DNA of 64,000 nucleotides from Pseudaeromonas sp963677375 (GTDB lineage Bacteria > Pseudomonadota > Gammaproteobacteria > Enterobacterales > Aeromonadaceae): contig CAXXIF010000004.1 in the NCBI GenBank assembly GCA_963677375.2, forward strand, positions 372,001 through 436,000. The letters are read 5' to 3'. Positions 35,156 to 43,601 of this stretch are shown here, in pieces. Numbering within the stretch: position 1 is the first letter of the stretch; each line of letters begins with the position of its first letter. Below the pieces are notes generated by a model, which did not search any database, was not told where the DNA came from, and saw nothing but the letters and a program-made list of their open reading frames with translations. A program made the translations under genes and the position numbers.

Positions 35156-36919
35156 TTACAGGGCGTAAGCAGTGCGAAAGCGGCCCTGATAGTCAAAAAT
35201 TTTCTCGGTGATGCGCCAGACGTACCCCTGCTTGCGGGCAATGACGAAATCTGGATGGCGCAACAGCGGCTCGACTTCGAGCACGCCAGCGAGGGTTTGT
35301 AACTGGGGTTGTAACCCCGGAGCCCGCCAGTGACGGGCAATCAGTTGCTGGTTCAGTCGTTGCAGACTGCCGGCACTGTCAAAACTGAAGCGCTCACTGA
35401 GCTCGGCCCCATCCTCATCGTGATAGGTCACCAGCAATTGCTCCCGTCCCTGTTTGCGCGTTGCCTGCAGACTCATACCGGCGCAGCGGATGACTTTGGC
35501 ATCCTTGAGCGCCAGTGCGGCCTTGAGTTGATCATCGGCATCATGCAGCAGGGCATCGCAGCTGTGGCAGCGTCGCGCAGCAATATCATTGGCCGCACCG
35601 CAGTGGCCGCAAATTTTAGCCCGGAAACGATAATCGCAAAATTCACGATGTCCATCGTCATCTTGAAAAAAACCATGACATTGACGACCAAAATGCTCGA
35701 TGACCTCGCCTTTGGTTCCCAAACGACCCCAGAATTGATTGGCAAAGCCGCACGCCGGACAAAGGACCTGCACCGGCACCGTATCGGCCGCGGGTTTGGG
35801 TTCACCAATTTCCGGTGCGAACAAGTCATAGGCGTTGCCCGCGTAGTCGAGGATCAGACACTCCGGCTTGTCCGGCGCCAGGCGCAAACCGCGGCCTATG
35901 ATCTGCTGATACAAGGAGAGCGATTCGGTGGGCCGCAATACGGCAATCAGATCCACATGGGGGGCATCAAACCCCGTGGTCAGCACCGCCACGTTCACCA
36001 GATATTTCAGTTGCCGCGCCTTGAAGAGATCGATGAGGCGATCCCGCTCGGGCAGCGGTGTCTCGCCGGTAATCAGGGCCGCACAGCCAGCGGGCAGTAA
36101 CCCGGTTACCTCCCGGGCATGCTCTACGGTGGCGGCGAAGATCATCACTCCTTGACGATCCTGTGCGTAATCGATGATTTGGCGCACTATGTGCGGGGTA
36201 ACCCGGGTCTGGCGCTTGAGCTCGCGCTCGATATCCAGGTCACTGAACAGGCCATTTTCCCGGGGCAGCAGGCGACTGAAGTCGTAGTGGACGGCGGGGG
36301 CATCGATGAGCCGGGGTGGGGTCAGGTAGCCTTGCTTGATCATCTGCCGCAGGGGCAGCTCAAAGATGCAATCCCGGAAGAAGCGCGGCTCTGTGGTGCG
36401 GACCATGCCGCGGTAATGGAAGTTGTAGATGTAACCCAGCCCGAGCCGGTAGGGGGTGGCGGTGAGCCCCAGGATCTTGAGCGCAGGGTTGTGCGTTCTG
36501 AGATGGCCGATCAGCTGATGGTATTGACTATCCTCTTCTTCCCCGACCCGATGACATTCGTCGATGATCACCAACGAGACCGGGTCGGTGAAGCATGCCA
36601 GATTCCGGGCTACCGACTGGATGGAGCCGAATATCACCCGCCGCTGGTTCGCCTTCTGCCCTAATCCCGCGGAGAACAGATCGGCCTGCAATCCATCTTG
36701 CAGGCCGAGGGCCTGATATTTGTCATGATTCTGGGCAACCAGCTCTTTAACATGGGCTAGAACCAGCACGCGACCTCGTGCTTTACGCGCCAATTCAGCG
36801 ATGACCAGACTCTTGCCTGCTCCGGTGGGAAGAACCAGCACGGCAGGCTCGACGCTGTGCCGGAAGTGGTGAATGACGGCATCCACGGCTTGCTGTTGAT
36901 AGGGTCTGAGCTGGTACAT
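35156..36919 (-). CDS. radD: DEAD/DEAH-type ATPase RadD (YejH)
   Basis: This 587-residue superfamily 2 helicase-like protein (E. coli RadD 586 aa) is involved in recombination and repair with SSB and RecA. Walker A LPTGAGKS (about 30-37), DECH (120-123), LTATPYR, and motif VI IIGRGLR are visible. The C-terminal part has cysteine clusters (CPACG, CGHCGAAND, CHSCD) that should bind zinc. The start at MYQLRPYQQQ matches the family. dacB follows 12 bases downstream, suggesting a shared transcript. Confidence 0.95.
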   Translation of the reverse strand: MYQLRPYQQQAVDAVIHHFRHSVEPAVLVLPTGAGKSLVIAELARKARGRVLVLAHVKELVAQNHDKYQALGLQDGLQADLFSAGLGQKANQRRVIFGSIQSVARNLACFTDPVSLVIIDECHRVGEEEDSQYHQLIGHLRTHNPALKILGLTATPYRLGLGYIYNFHYRGMVRTTEPRFFRDCIFELPLRQMIKQGYLTPPRLIDAPAVHYDFSRLLPRENGLFSDLDIERELKRQTRVTPHIVRQIIDYAQDRQGVMIFAATVEHAREVTGLLPAGCAALITGETPLPERDRLIDLFKARQLKYLVNVAVLTTGFDAPHVDLIAVLRPTESLSLYQQIIGRGLRLAPDKPECLILDYAGNAYDLFAPEIGEPKPAADTVPVQVLCPACGFANQFWGRLGTKGEVIEHFGRQCHGFFQDDDGHREFCDYRFRAKICGHCGAANDIAARRCHSCDALLHDADDQLKAALALKDAKVIRCAGMSLQATRKQGREQLLVTYHDEDGAELSERFSFDSAGSLQRLNQQLIARHWRAPGLQPQLQTLAGVLEVEPLLRHPDFVIARKQGYVWRITEKIFDYQGRFRTAYAL

Positions 36920-37067
36920 GGCCGGGTCCGTACAGGCTCCGAAAACAGGGGGCAAGGCGGCATTATAGGGAGCCCGGATCGCGCTGCAACTGATCCGACA
37001 TCACAAGTGGCGGGGAATCATGTATCATTTGGCTCGTTTTTTCCAAAAACCGACTAGAGAACCGACC

Positions 37068-38264
37068 ATGATCATTACCCCTAAGGTACGTGGCTTTATC
37101 TGCACCACCACTCATCCGGCCGGCTGTGAAGCCAATGTTCGCCAACAGATCGCCTACATCAAGAGCAAAGGCAAGCTGGAACACGGTCCCAAGCGCGTGC
37201 TGGTGATCGGTGCCTCTACCGGCTATGGCCTCTCGTCACGCATAACTGCGGCGTTTGGTTCCGATGCCGCGACCATCGGCGTCTTCTTCGAGAAGCCGGG
37301 CACCGACAAGAAAACCGGCAGTGCCGGTTGGTACAACGCAGCAGCCTTTGACAAGGCGGCCAAGGAAGCCGGTCTGTACGCCAAGAGTGTCAATGGCGAC
37401 GCCTTCTCCAACGAGTGCCGCGACAAGGTCATTGAGCTGATCAAACAGGATCTCGGCCAGATCGATCTGGTGGTTTACTCCCTGGCCTCGCCGGTGCGCA
37501 AACTGCCGGATACTGGTGAAGTGATCCGCTCTGCCCTGAAGCCCATCGGTGAGGTCTACAAGACCACCGCCATCGACACCAATAAAGATGTCATCGTTGA
37601 AGCCGAAGTCGAACCTGCCTCTGATGAAGAGATCGCTAGCACTATCAAGGTGATGGGCGGTGAAGATTGGGAACTGTGGCTCAACGCGCTGGAAGCCGCG
37701 GGTGTGCTGGCTGATGGTGCCAAGAGCGTGGCCTATAGCTACATAGGTACCGATCTGACCTGGCCTATCTACTGGCATGGCACACTTGGCCGCGCCAAGG
37801 AAGATCTGGACCGCGCCAGTGCCGCTATTGGTGCCAAGCTGGCCACCACAGGCGGCAATGCCTATGTGGGCGTGCTCAAGTCCGTGGTGACTCAGGCGTC
37901 GGCCGCTATCCCTGTGATGCCACTGTATATCTCCATGTCGTTCCAGATCATGAAGAAGATGGGGTTACATGAAGGCTGTCTGGAGCAGATCCAGCGCCTG
38001 TTCTGGACCCGTCTCTACTCCGGTGAAGCAACTCCGACCGACGAGAAGGGCCGCATTCGCATGGACGATTGGGAACTGCGTGACGATGTGCAGCAAGCCT
38101 GTCGCGATCTGTGGCCGCAGATCACCAGCGAAAATCTGTCCCAACTGACCGATTACCAAGGCTACAAGGACGAGTTCCTCAAGCTGTTCGGCTTCGGCTG
38201 GGCGGGTGTGGATTATGCGGCTGACGTGGCGACCGAGGTCAATTTCGACGTCATCGAGCTGTAA
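37068..38264 (+). CDS. fabV: trans-2-enoyl-ACP reductase FabV
   Basis: The 398-residue NADH-dependent enoyl reductase completes each fatty acid elongation cycle. It has the FabV signatures: MIITPKVRGFICTTTHPAGC at the N-terminus, the Rossmann loop VLVIGASTGYGLSSR, and the Y-x8-K active site at Y235-K244 (YWHGTLGRAK). FabV enzymes are poorly inhibited by triclosan, unlike FabI. The start at 37068 matches the family. It is divergent from radD. Confidence 0.97.
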   Translation: MIITPKVRGFICTTTHPAGCEANVRQQIAYIKSKGKLEHGPKRVLVIGASTGYGLSSRITAAFGSDAATIGVFFEKPGTDKKTGSAGWYNAAAFDKAAKEAGLYAKSVNGDAFSNECRDKVIELIKQDLGQIDLVVYSLASPVRKLPDTGEVIRSALKPIGEVYKTTAIDTNKDVIVEAEVEPASDEEIASTIKVMGGEDWELWLNALEAAGVLADGAKSVAYSYIGTDLTWPIYWHGTLGRAKEDLDRASAAIGAKLATTGGNAYVGVLKSVVTQASAAIPVMPLYISMSFQIMKKMGLHEGCLEQIQRLFWTRLYSGEATPTDEKGRIRMDDWELRDDVQQACRDLWPQITSENLSQLTDYQGYKDEFLKLFGFGWAGVDYAADVATEVNFDVIEL

Positions 38265-38285
38265 TTCCGGCGCAGATTTCAGAAG

Positions 38286-38310
38286 AACCCTCCATGTGGA
38301 GGGTTTTTTT
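38286..38310 (+). terminator. terminator of fabV
   Basis: AACCCTCC / GGAGGGTT with an ATGT loop, followed by T7. Confidence 0.92.
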
Positions 38311-38365
38311 ATGCGCGACGTCAGAGCCGTGTATAACTCCCAGCTCTCCTGAGGCCGGAAAAGCA

Positions 38366-38388
38366 GAAGGGCCGCATGGCGGCCCTTC
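38366..38388 (-). terminator. terminator of folD
   Basis: On the minus strand GAAGGGCCGC / GCGGCCCTTC with a 3-base loop is followed by TGCTTTTCC. Confidence 0.75.
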
Positions 38389-38410
38389 GGTTACATCTGA
38401 ATCATACCGG

Positions 38411-39265
38411 TTAGCTGTGGTATTGCTCGCAGGCTTCCAGGGTGTTTTCGATGAGGCTGGCTACCGTCATGGGGCCGACGCCACCGGGAACCGGGGTGAT
38501 AAAGCTGGCGCGCTCGGCGGCGGCCTGATAGGCCACATCGCCCACCAGACGGCCATCGGCCAGGCGGTTGATGCCGACATCGATGACGATGGCACCGGGC
38601 TTGATCCATTCACCGGGAATAAATTCAGCCTTGCCGACGGCCACGACCAGCAGATCGGCCTGACGCACGAAGGACTCCAGATCCTTGGTGAAGCGATGGG
38701 TGGTAATGGTGGTGCAACCGGCCAGCAGCAACTCCAGAGTCATGGGACGACCGACGATGTTGGAGGCGCCGACGATGACGGCATTCAAACCGTAGGTGTC
38801 GACCCCTGTGTGCTGGATCAGCGTCATGATCCCCTTGGGGGTACAAGAGCGCAGGGCAGGAATGCGCTGGGCGAGACGGCCGACATTATAAGGATGAAAA
38901 CCGTCCACATCTTTATGGGGCTGAATACGCTCGATGACCAGGGTGGTATCGATATGAGCGGGCAGGGGTAACTGCACCAGAATGCCATCGACGGCCGGAT
39001 CTTGATTCAGCTCATCGATCAGGGCCAGCAGGGCTTCCTGAGTCGTGGTCATCGGTAAGTCATAAGAGCGGGATTCAAAACCGACCTCTTCACAGGCGCG
39101 GCGTTTACTGCCGACATAGACCTGAGAGGCGGGGTCTTCACCGACCAGAACCACGGCCAGACCGGGGACCCGTAACCCAGCGGCAATCCGTTGCTGAACC
39201 CGGGCGGCCACTTCGTGACGAACCGACTGGGCAATTGCCTTTCCATCGATAATTTTGGCTGACAT
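38411..39265 (-). CDS. folD: methylenetetrahydrofolate dehydrogenase/cyclohydrolase
   Basis: The 284-residue bifunctional enzyme interconverts 5,10-methylene- and 10-formyl-tetrahydrofolate using NADP. Key segments are YVGSKRRACEEVGF (catalytic lysine), DGILVQLPLPAHID, KDVDGFHPYNVGRL, VIVGASNIVGRPM (NADP loop), and the C-terminal TPVPGGVGPMT. AAGGAAG precedes the ATG. A tRNA cluster on the opposite strand follows upstream. Confidence 0.97.
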   Translation of the reverse strand: MSAKIIDGKAIAQSVRHEVAARVQQRIAAGLRVPGLAVVLVGEDPASQVYVGSKRRACEEVGFESRSYDLPMTTTQEALLALIDELNQDPAVDGILVQLPLPAHIDTTLVIERIQPHKDVDGFHPYNVGRLAQRIPALRSCTPKGIMTLIQHTGVDTYGLNAVIVGASNIVGRPMTLELLLAGCTTITTHRFTKDLESFVRQADLLVVAVGKAEFIPGEWIKPGAIVIDVGINRLADGRLVGDVAYQAAAERASFITPVPGGVGPMTVASLIENTLEACEQYHS

Positions 39266-39396
39266 GCTTCCTTCTCACCTTGCGTATTCGTGGCGCGCAT
39301 TGTCGCATTTTTTTAACGAAATCGTTAGTACGGGCCAGTTGGAAAAGTGGCATAGAATAAGAAGTAGGCGATTGAAACTATTGGGGGGAAAAGTGT

Positions 39397-39425
39397 TTGA
39401 CGCCTCAGGGTCAAGTCGGTAGTAT
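39397..39425 (+). promoter_or_regulatory. promoter of the Pro-Arg-His-Leu tRNA operon
   Basis: TTGACG (39397-39402) and TAGTAT (39420-39425) with a 17-base spacer are followed by a GC-rich discriminator. This is the expected pattern for a stringently controlled stable-RNA promoter 34 bases before tRNA-Pro. Confidence 0.85.
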
Positions 39426-39458
39426 TCGCCTCCGTCGTCGGTACGCTTACGACAATGT

Positions 39459-39535
<77 letters not shown>

Positions 39536-39551
39536 CGCTTTGCAAGGCAGT

Positions 39552-39628
<77 letters not shown>

Positions 39629-39667
39629 TTGTAAGCAGTAAGACACGTTAACAAAGTAAAAATCAGT

Positions 39668-39744
39668 GGTGGCTGTAGCTCAGTTGGTAGAGTCCAGGAT
39701 TGTGATTCCTGTTGTCGTGGGTTCGAGCCCCATCAGCCACCCCA
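39668..39744 (+). tRNA. tRNA-His(GTG)
   Basis: GTGGCTG acceptor with the extra 5' G typical of tRNA-His encoded in the gene, opposite discriminator C. Anticodon loop TTGTGAT gives GTG, and CCA is encoded. Confidence 0.97.
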
Positions 39745-39799
39745 TTAATACCAGGTTGGCGTTACTTGTTGATAAGGTAACGAAAACCAAGCCCTCTTA

Positions 39800-39883
39800 G
39801 CGGAAGTGGCGAAATTGGTAGACGCACCAGATTTAGGTTCTGGCGCCTTAGGCGTGTGGGTTCAAGTCCCTCCTTCCGCACCA
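39800..39883 (+). tRNA. tRNA-Leu(TAG)
   Basis: Class II tRNA with a long variable arm; GCGGAAG pairs with CTTCCGC, anticodon loop TTTAGGT gives TAG, and CCA is encoded. Last tRNA of the cluster. Confidence 0.97.
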
Positions 39884-39890
39884 TACAAAC

Positions 39891-39920
39891 AAAAACCCCG
39901 GCCATAGCGCCGGGGTTTTT
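39891..39920 (+). terminator. terminator of the tRNA operon
   Basis: AAAAACCCCGG / CCGGGGTTTTT stem around a short loop, directly followed by more T residues. Confidence 0.95.
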
Positions 39921-39990
39921 GTTTTGCATAAAATCTCATGGAAAACGCAAAGATATTACTCATGTATCTAGCCTCTTTTGAGACTTTTTC

Positions 39991-40024
39991 GTGACCGTGA
40001 CCATTTCGTGACCAAACCGTGACC
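39991..40024. repeat. GTGACC short direct repeats
   Basis: GTGACC occurs at 39991, 39997, 40008 and 40019; the last two intervals are 11 bases. The array starts about 107 bases after the tRNA-Leu 3' end. Confidence 0.7.
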
Positions 40025-40371
40025 AACAGGGATGTTTGACCGAAGGTCAAAATTGACTGTCGGGCAGGTACCGCATGTCAAAATGCAGCCACTCTATCTT
40101 CGCTTCTATATCCGCTAACGTTCTGGTTAAACCGGTGTTGCCAGCTTGAACTTGCAGCCCTGACAAATCATCGGTTACTACCCTGCTATTTGCGTTGAGA
40201 TGGGTGTTGCAAGACGCGATATGCCGGAGTTTATTCGTTATCTGACCTCAAATGATAAATATCTGAATCAAGATGATGACCGTAAAATTGCTATGGTATG
40301 TCAGAATTAGGCTGTGGTTGGAAGCCACGTCTGTGTGTTAGTTTTTGATGATCCATTATCGTGTCATCCTT

Positions 40372-40404
40372 AAGGAGTTACATCCCCACGTAACTCCTTT
40401 TTTT
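40372..40404 (+). terminator. orphan terminator
   Basis: AAGGAGTTA / TAACTCCTT stem with a 10-base loop followed by T5. No gene is recognised directly upstream on the plus strand. Confidence 0.8.
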
Positions 40405-40542
40405 ATTACTGTGGGTCATCATTGTTACCCATAATTTTTTAATGTGAGCCAGATTTATCCATGTTTGATGTGAAATGATAAATTAATGAATCCAATTGAT
40501 GCCTAATCGACAGGGTTATGGTCGTATACTAAGCTTGCTGCA

Positions 40543-40683
40543 TTGAAAAAGATTAATAACCGTAGTGTGTTGTTATATTCATTTTTCATTGTGGTATTCC
40601 TTTATTTCCTGTTGTTGGGGCCTTTTGATATTTCAACGCTGCTCAGTTCATCGACTGAGCAGCTTTTTTTTCATAAAAAATGA
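40543..40683 (+). other. hydrophobic short reading frame overlapping a terminator
   Basis: From TTG 40543 a 46-codon frame would give MKKINNRSVLLYSFFIVVFL, then more hydrophobic residues and SSSTEQLFFHKK. It resembles a small membrane peptide. However, no Shine-Dalgarno is seen, and the strong terminator at 40638-40671 lies inside it, so translation to its stop is unlikely. The stretch may instead be the 3' part of a small RNA. Confidence 0.25.
40638..40671 (+). terminator. strong orphan terminator, possible small-RNA end
   Basis: GCTGCTCAGT / ACTGAGCAGC with a 6-base loop is followed by T8. TATACT at 40525-40530 could be the -10 of a short transcript ending here, but no good -35 is present. 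Confidence 0.8.
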
Positions 40684-40779
40684 GTGTCAAAATTTTGCAC
40701 GATGGCGAGATTATATTCTGTGTTGATACGGAGTAGAGGGATCTAGATAACCAGCACTGACTATTCGTAGTCCGGTTAT

Positions 40780-40807
40780 AAAAAAGGGTTGCATATGGAT
40801 GCAACCC
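40780..40807 (-). terminator. minus-strand terminator
   Basis: GGGTTGCAT / ATGCAACCC with a 4-base loop is followed on the minus strand by TTTTTT. It probably ends transcription coming from the coiled-coil gene at 41127-41331. Confidence 0.8.
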
Positions 40808-41126
40808 AAGGAAACGAAGGTGTGGCTTCCAACCACCCGCATATTCTATGACGTTCCGTTGCTGAGCGATGAATCATTCCGGTGCAATTCATTACCATCT
40901 TGCCTCCATTATTAACTTTAATTTCAGATGGTTATGCTAGGTGTTAGTTGGCTGTGCCAGGGTGTGGCCATAGATGTTTCGATCCTCTTGAGTTCATGAA
41001 AGGCAGGGAAGGAGCCGGTTGCTGGGGCACATCAGCCGCCTGCGCGGCTGATAAATTCATTGGGAATGATCATCTGCTATTGGTGGGAATACACGGCGCA
41101 TAAACATGCCGAATCGATGGGGTGAA

Positions 41127-41331
41127 TTATGGCATGCGGGTATTGACGGACAACTGATTAATAGCAATCGAATAGCCTTTGGATATCAATCCAAGCCAAG
41201 TTTCTAGTCGCTTATTTTCAGCTTCCAGGGCAATGATTTTTTTTCAGCAGATGCTCGATGTCGACTTCTTGCTTGGTGGTGGTCCGCGTGTCAGTGGTCA
41301 TCATATCGGATTCTTTTAACTCTGTATTCAT
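41127..41331 (-). pseudogene. small coiled-coil protein gene, frameshifted at an A8 run
   Basis: From the ATG ending at 41331 the frame reads MNTELKESDMMTTDTRTTTK and on to IEHLLKK, then meets eight A residues (T8 at 41237-41244 on the plus strand) and soon stops. With seven A residues it continues KIIALEAENKRLETWLGLIS and KGYSIAINQLSVNTRMP to a stop at 41127. That gives 67 residues, including a clear leucine-heptad coiled coil. No family is recognised. It could be a sequence error, a mutation, or a slippery site used for frameshifting. Confidence 0.6.
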
Positions 41332-41681
41332 GGATGTCAATTACCTGCGAGTGCACAATTGATGTGGGATGTGAAATTCGTGGTCATCGTTAGTGTACTC
41401 ATGTTCTCAATAATCCGGTTACCCGATGGATTTGTTTGTTTATCATTTAGTCTCATGCCACACTTTCAATGTCTTGAGTATGGTCTTTTGCTGATGGCTA
41501 TTCGTAACCATGACAGTGTCGTTTTTATAGAGACTCTGCGCGAAAATATATAAACATGAGTTGCCAACAGTGGAATAGTTTAAATAAAAACGGTGCTGGC
41601 TCATCCTGGTGATGGTGCAGAAGTAGCAACACAGCATTCTGGCCGCACGGTGGACGTATCATGTTGAGCGATGGGATCTGT
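41332..41681. other. intergenic region upstream of the MFS gene
   Basis: About 350 AT-rich bases lie between the coiled-coil gene and the MFS gene, divergent promoters expected. Open frames on both strands here (41359-41553 plus, 41443-41637 minus) overlap each other and lack Shine-Dalgarno sequences. I see no convincing gene. Confidence 0.4.
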
Positions 41682-42917
41682 ATGCAAAACAAAAAATCGA
41701 TTGCCTTGATGGCGCTCGGCATTGGTCTATCGATCACGCCGCCCGTGCTGCTGATGTATGGGCTGAGTCAATTCAAGATCTCGTCCTTGGTGGGGGCCGC
41801 CGCGGCTACATCCTGGTTCGGCTATTGTGTCGCCATCGTCAGCACCATCATGATCGGACTGGGGCCGGGCAGTGGCTGGCTCGCCGATCGTCTCTACCGC
41901 CGGGTCGGTAGTCGCCGCCTTTGTATGCTGATCGGCAGCGTGCTGGGGGCAGCCGCTCTGCCGGGTTTTGCCCTGAGCCCGGATTTATCAAGCCTGATCT
42001 TGTGCTGGCTGGCGGTGCAGTTTTGTTATGGTCTGGTGACCGCTTCGGGCTTTGCTCTGGTGGCGGTAGAGGTAGAGCGACGCAAGCAGGGCAAGGTCTA
42101 TGGCGTCATCGGCATGGCGATCCCGCTGTGCGCCATGCTCAGCAGTGTGTTGGTGATGGGCGTGTTTGCCGCCAGTAGTATGTTGAGCAAGCTGTTGCTG
42201 GTGGCGGCACTGCAGGGGTTGAGTATCGGTCTGATTGCCTGGCGGGTTCCGGAGCGCCCCTATCAGCCACCGGCTGGCAGCATACTGCTTAAAACCTGGC
42301 GCCACTTTTATCCGTCATTTAAACAATACCCGGATTTCACATGGCTGCTGTGCAGCCGTTTATGTCTGAATATCGCCTTTGCCGGTTTGAAGATGATGCC
42401 GCTGTTCTATGTGGCTCGACTGCATCTGAATGAACAACAAGTGTATGAGCTCAACGCATTGTCGGCGGTCGGTACTCTGTTTCTGATCCTGGCCAGTGTC
42501 GTGTCGGGCTACTTGTGTGATCGGCTTGGTCAAGTGCGGAAACTGAATCTCGTGGCTCCGGTGATTGTTGCGTTGGCGCTAATGGGCTTCTCGGTGGCGG
42601 ATAGCACGGTCGAGGTCATCGCTGTCTCCTGCATCATGTCGTTCGGGATTGGCATGCTTGGGGCTGTGAGCAATCTGCTGGTCAATCGGGTGCTGCCCTC
42701 CTTGGAGCACTACGCCAAGGACACCTCGCTGCTGAATGCCTCGGTGCATATCGGTGCCACCCTGATTGGGCTGCTGGCACCGACGCTTATTCTGTGGGGA
42801 GCACACTGGGGAGCCGACGGCTATGGGTTCTTCTTTATCCTCTTGGCCGGGGTTGCGCTGCTGGGGTCGCTGTTTGTGGCATGTATTCCTGCCAGCCGTT
42901 GTGAAGATCAGCTGTGA
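41682..42917 (+). CDS. MFS transporter, probably sugar uptake
   Basis: This 411-residue inner-membrane transporter has twelve predicted helices. The motif A-like loop GPGSGWLADRLYRRVGSRR (about 64-82) lies between helices 2 and 3, and a second copy, SGYLCDRLGQVRK (about 280-292), marks the C-terminal half. The substrate is unknown; its position at the edge of a beta-glycosidase and porin island suggests import of the released sugar or disaccharide. The start at 41682 has GGGA upstream and is preferred over ATG 41661. Confidence 0.85.
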   Translation: MQNKKSIALMALGIGLSITPPVLLMYGLSQFKISSLVGAAAATSWFGYCVAIVSTIMIGLGPGSGWLADRLYRRVGSRRLCMLIGSVLGAAALPGFALSPDLSSLILCWLAVQFCYGLVTASGFALVAVEVERRKQGKVYGVIGMAIPLCAMLSSVLVMGVFAASSMLSKLLLVAALQGLSIGLIAWRVPERPYQPPAGSILLKTWRHFYPSFKQYPDFTWLLCSRLCLNIAFAGLKMMPLFYVARLHLNEQQVYELNALSAVGTLFLILASVVSGYLCDRLGQVRKLNLVAPVIVALALMGFSVADSTVEVIAVSCIMSFGIGMLGAVSNLLVNRVLPSLEHYAKDTSLLNASVHIGATLIGLLAPTLILWGAHWGADGYGFFFILLAGVALLGSLFVACIPASRCEDQL

Positions 42918-43027
42918 AGGTTGGCGGGGCCGTGGAGGTTATGGCCGCGGCCTCTTCGGATGCAATGGGGTGGCCTGTGCCACCCGGTATCGATGGGCCA
43001 TTGATTAGTCATTGATGGGCCGAGCGA

Positions 43028-43540
43028 TTAGCGGTCACCGATGATCCAGCGGGCACTGCGGCGGGCGGTGAGGATCATGGCCAGGCCAATAGCCAGCTTG
43101 CCCAACGCCACCAGTCCAGGAAGATTGATGCTGGCATCGAACAGATGTTCTCTCTGGCTGGTAGCTAGCATCATCCCCAGCATGGTGAGGTATTGACCTG
43201 CATCCTGCAGGGCACCGATAAAGATGGTTAACAAACCGACAAATACCGTAAGTACAGTCAGCAATGTGCTGGCGGATAGATTGGTTGAGACTGAGGCTGC
43301 AGTTGAGACTGACGACAGCGGCGTCATTCCTGCCAGCAGTAGCCGCGCCAGGGGACCGGCGGCCCACCATAGCAACAGTGCCATCACCAGATAGCCGCAG
43401 GTGGATACTGCCGAGACCAGCGCCGCCTCGTCGAGACGATGATGGATCATGGCGGTGATGAGCAGGGCGCGGACAAATAACCAGCCCAACCAGATGGCAG
43501 ACAGGCGCAGGGTGATCTTGAGGATATGTTCTGGGGTCAC
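43028..43540 (-). CDS. four-TM membrane protein, paralogue of 58769-59269
   Basis: The 170 residues contain four hydrophobic segments (about 15-35, 42-65, 90-118, 140-158). It is clearly related to the 166-aa protein at 58769-59269. Shared features are an LRL-x3-W opening helix, an ALLLWW versus AVLLWF second helix, an aspartate-containing segment before an (L/M)-x-LAS/ATSQ stretch, and a P-G-x3-AL-x-K-x-x-(I/L)A final helix. Both lie last in a GH3 - porin operon. No known family is recognised. A role in the inner membrane next to sugar uptake is inference. Confidence 0.75.
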   Translation of the reverse strand: MTPEHILKITLRLSAIWLGWLFVRALLITAMIHHRLDEAALVSAVSTCGYLVMALLLWWAAGPLARLLLAGMTPLSSVSTAASVSTNLSASTLLTVLTVFVGLLTIFIGALQDAGQYLTMLGMMLATSQREHLFDASINLPGLVALGKLAIGLAMILTARRSARWIIGDR

Positions 43541-43571
43541 ATGCTTCTCCTACAACAACTTCAGAATGGAG

Positions 43572-43595
43572 GAGGCCGGGGTAACCCCCGGCCTC
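43572..43595 (-). terminator. intercistronic hairpin between porin and membrane protein gene
   Basis: GAGGCCGGGG / CCCCGGCCTC with a 4-base loop starts six bases after the porin stop. No T-run is present, so it probably reduces rather than stops expression of the downstream gene, or protects the porin mRNA. Confidence 0.6.
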
Positions 43596-43601
43596 TGGGT
43601 A

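Larger units (their letters stand above)
39926..41126. other. gene-poor AT-rich region downstream of tRNA cluster
   Basis: No long reading frame with coding character is found. The region holds GTGACC repeats at 39991-40024. A 36-codon frame opens at ATG 40200 (MGVARRDMPEFIRYLTSNDK), looks protein-like, and could be the tail of a lost gene. Three terminators (40372, 40638 and 40780) are not linked to a recognised gene. A hydrophobic short frame lies at 40543-40683. The position 3' of a tRNA gene suits a former integration site. Confidence 0.45.

Noticed and set aside
39991..40024. GTGACC repeats considered as a CRISPR array
   Set aside because: The units are only six bases with 6-11 base spacing; there are no spacer-length intervals and no cas genes.
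40200..40310. 36-codon frame MGVARRDMPEFIRYLTSNDK... considered as a complete gene
   Set aside because: The sequence looks protein-like but there is no Shine-Dalgarno and the upstream frame is closed after 13 codons; at best it is a remnant.
40543..40683. TTG-initiated hydrophobic frame as a true membrane peptide
   Set aside because: It contains a strong terminator before its stop codon and lacks a ribosome binding site; kept only as a low-confidence note.
41359..41553. 64-codon frame upstream of the MFS gene
   Set aside because: Overlaps another open frame on the other strand, lacks a Shine-Dalgarno, and has no terminator; neither can be supported.
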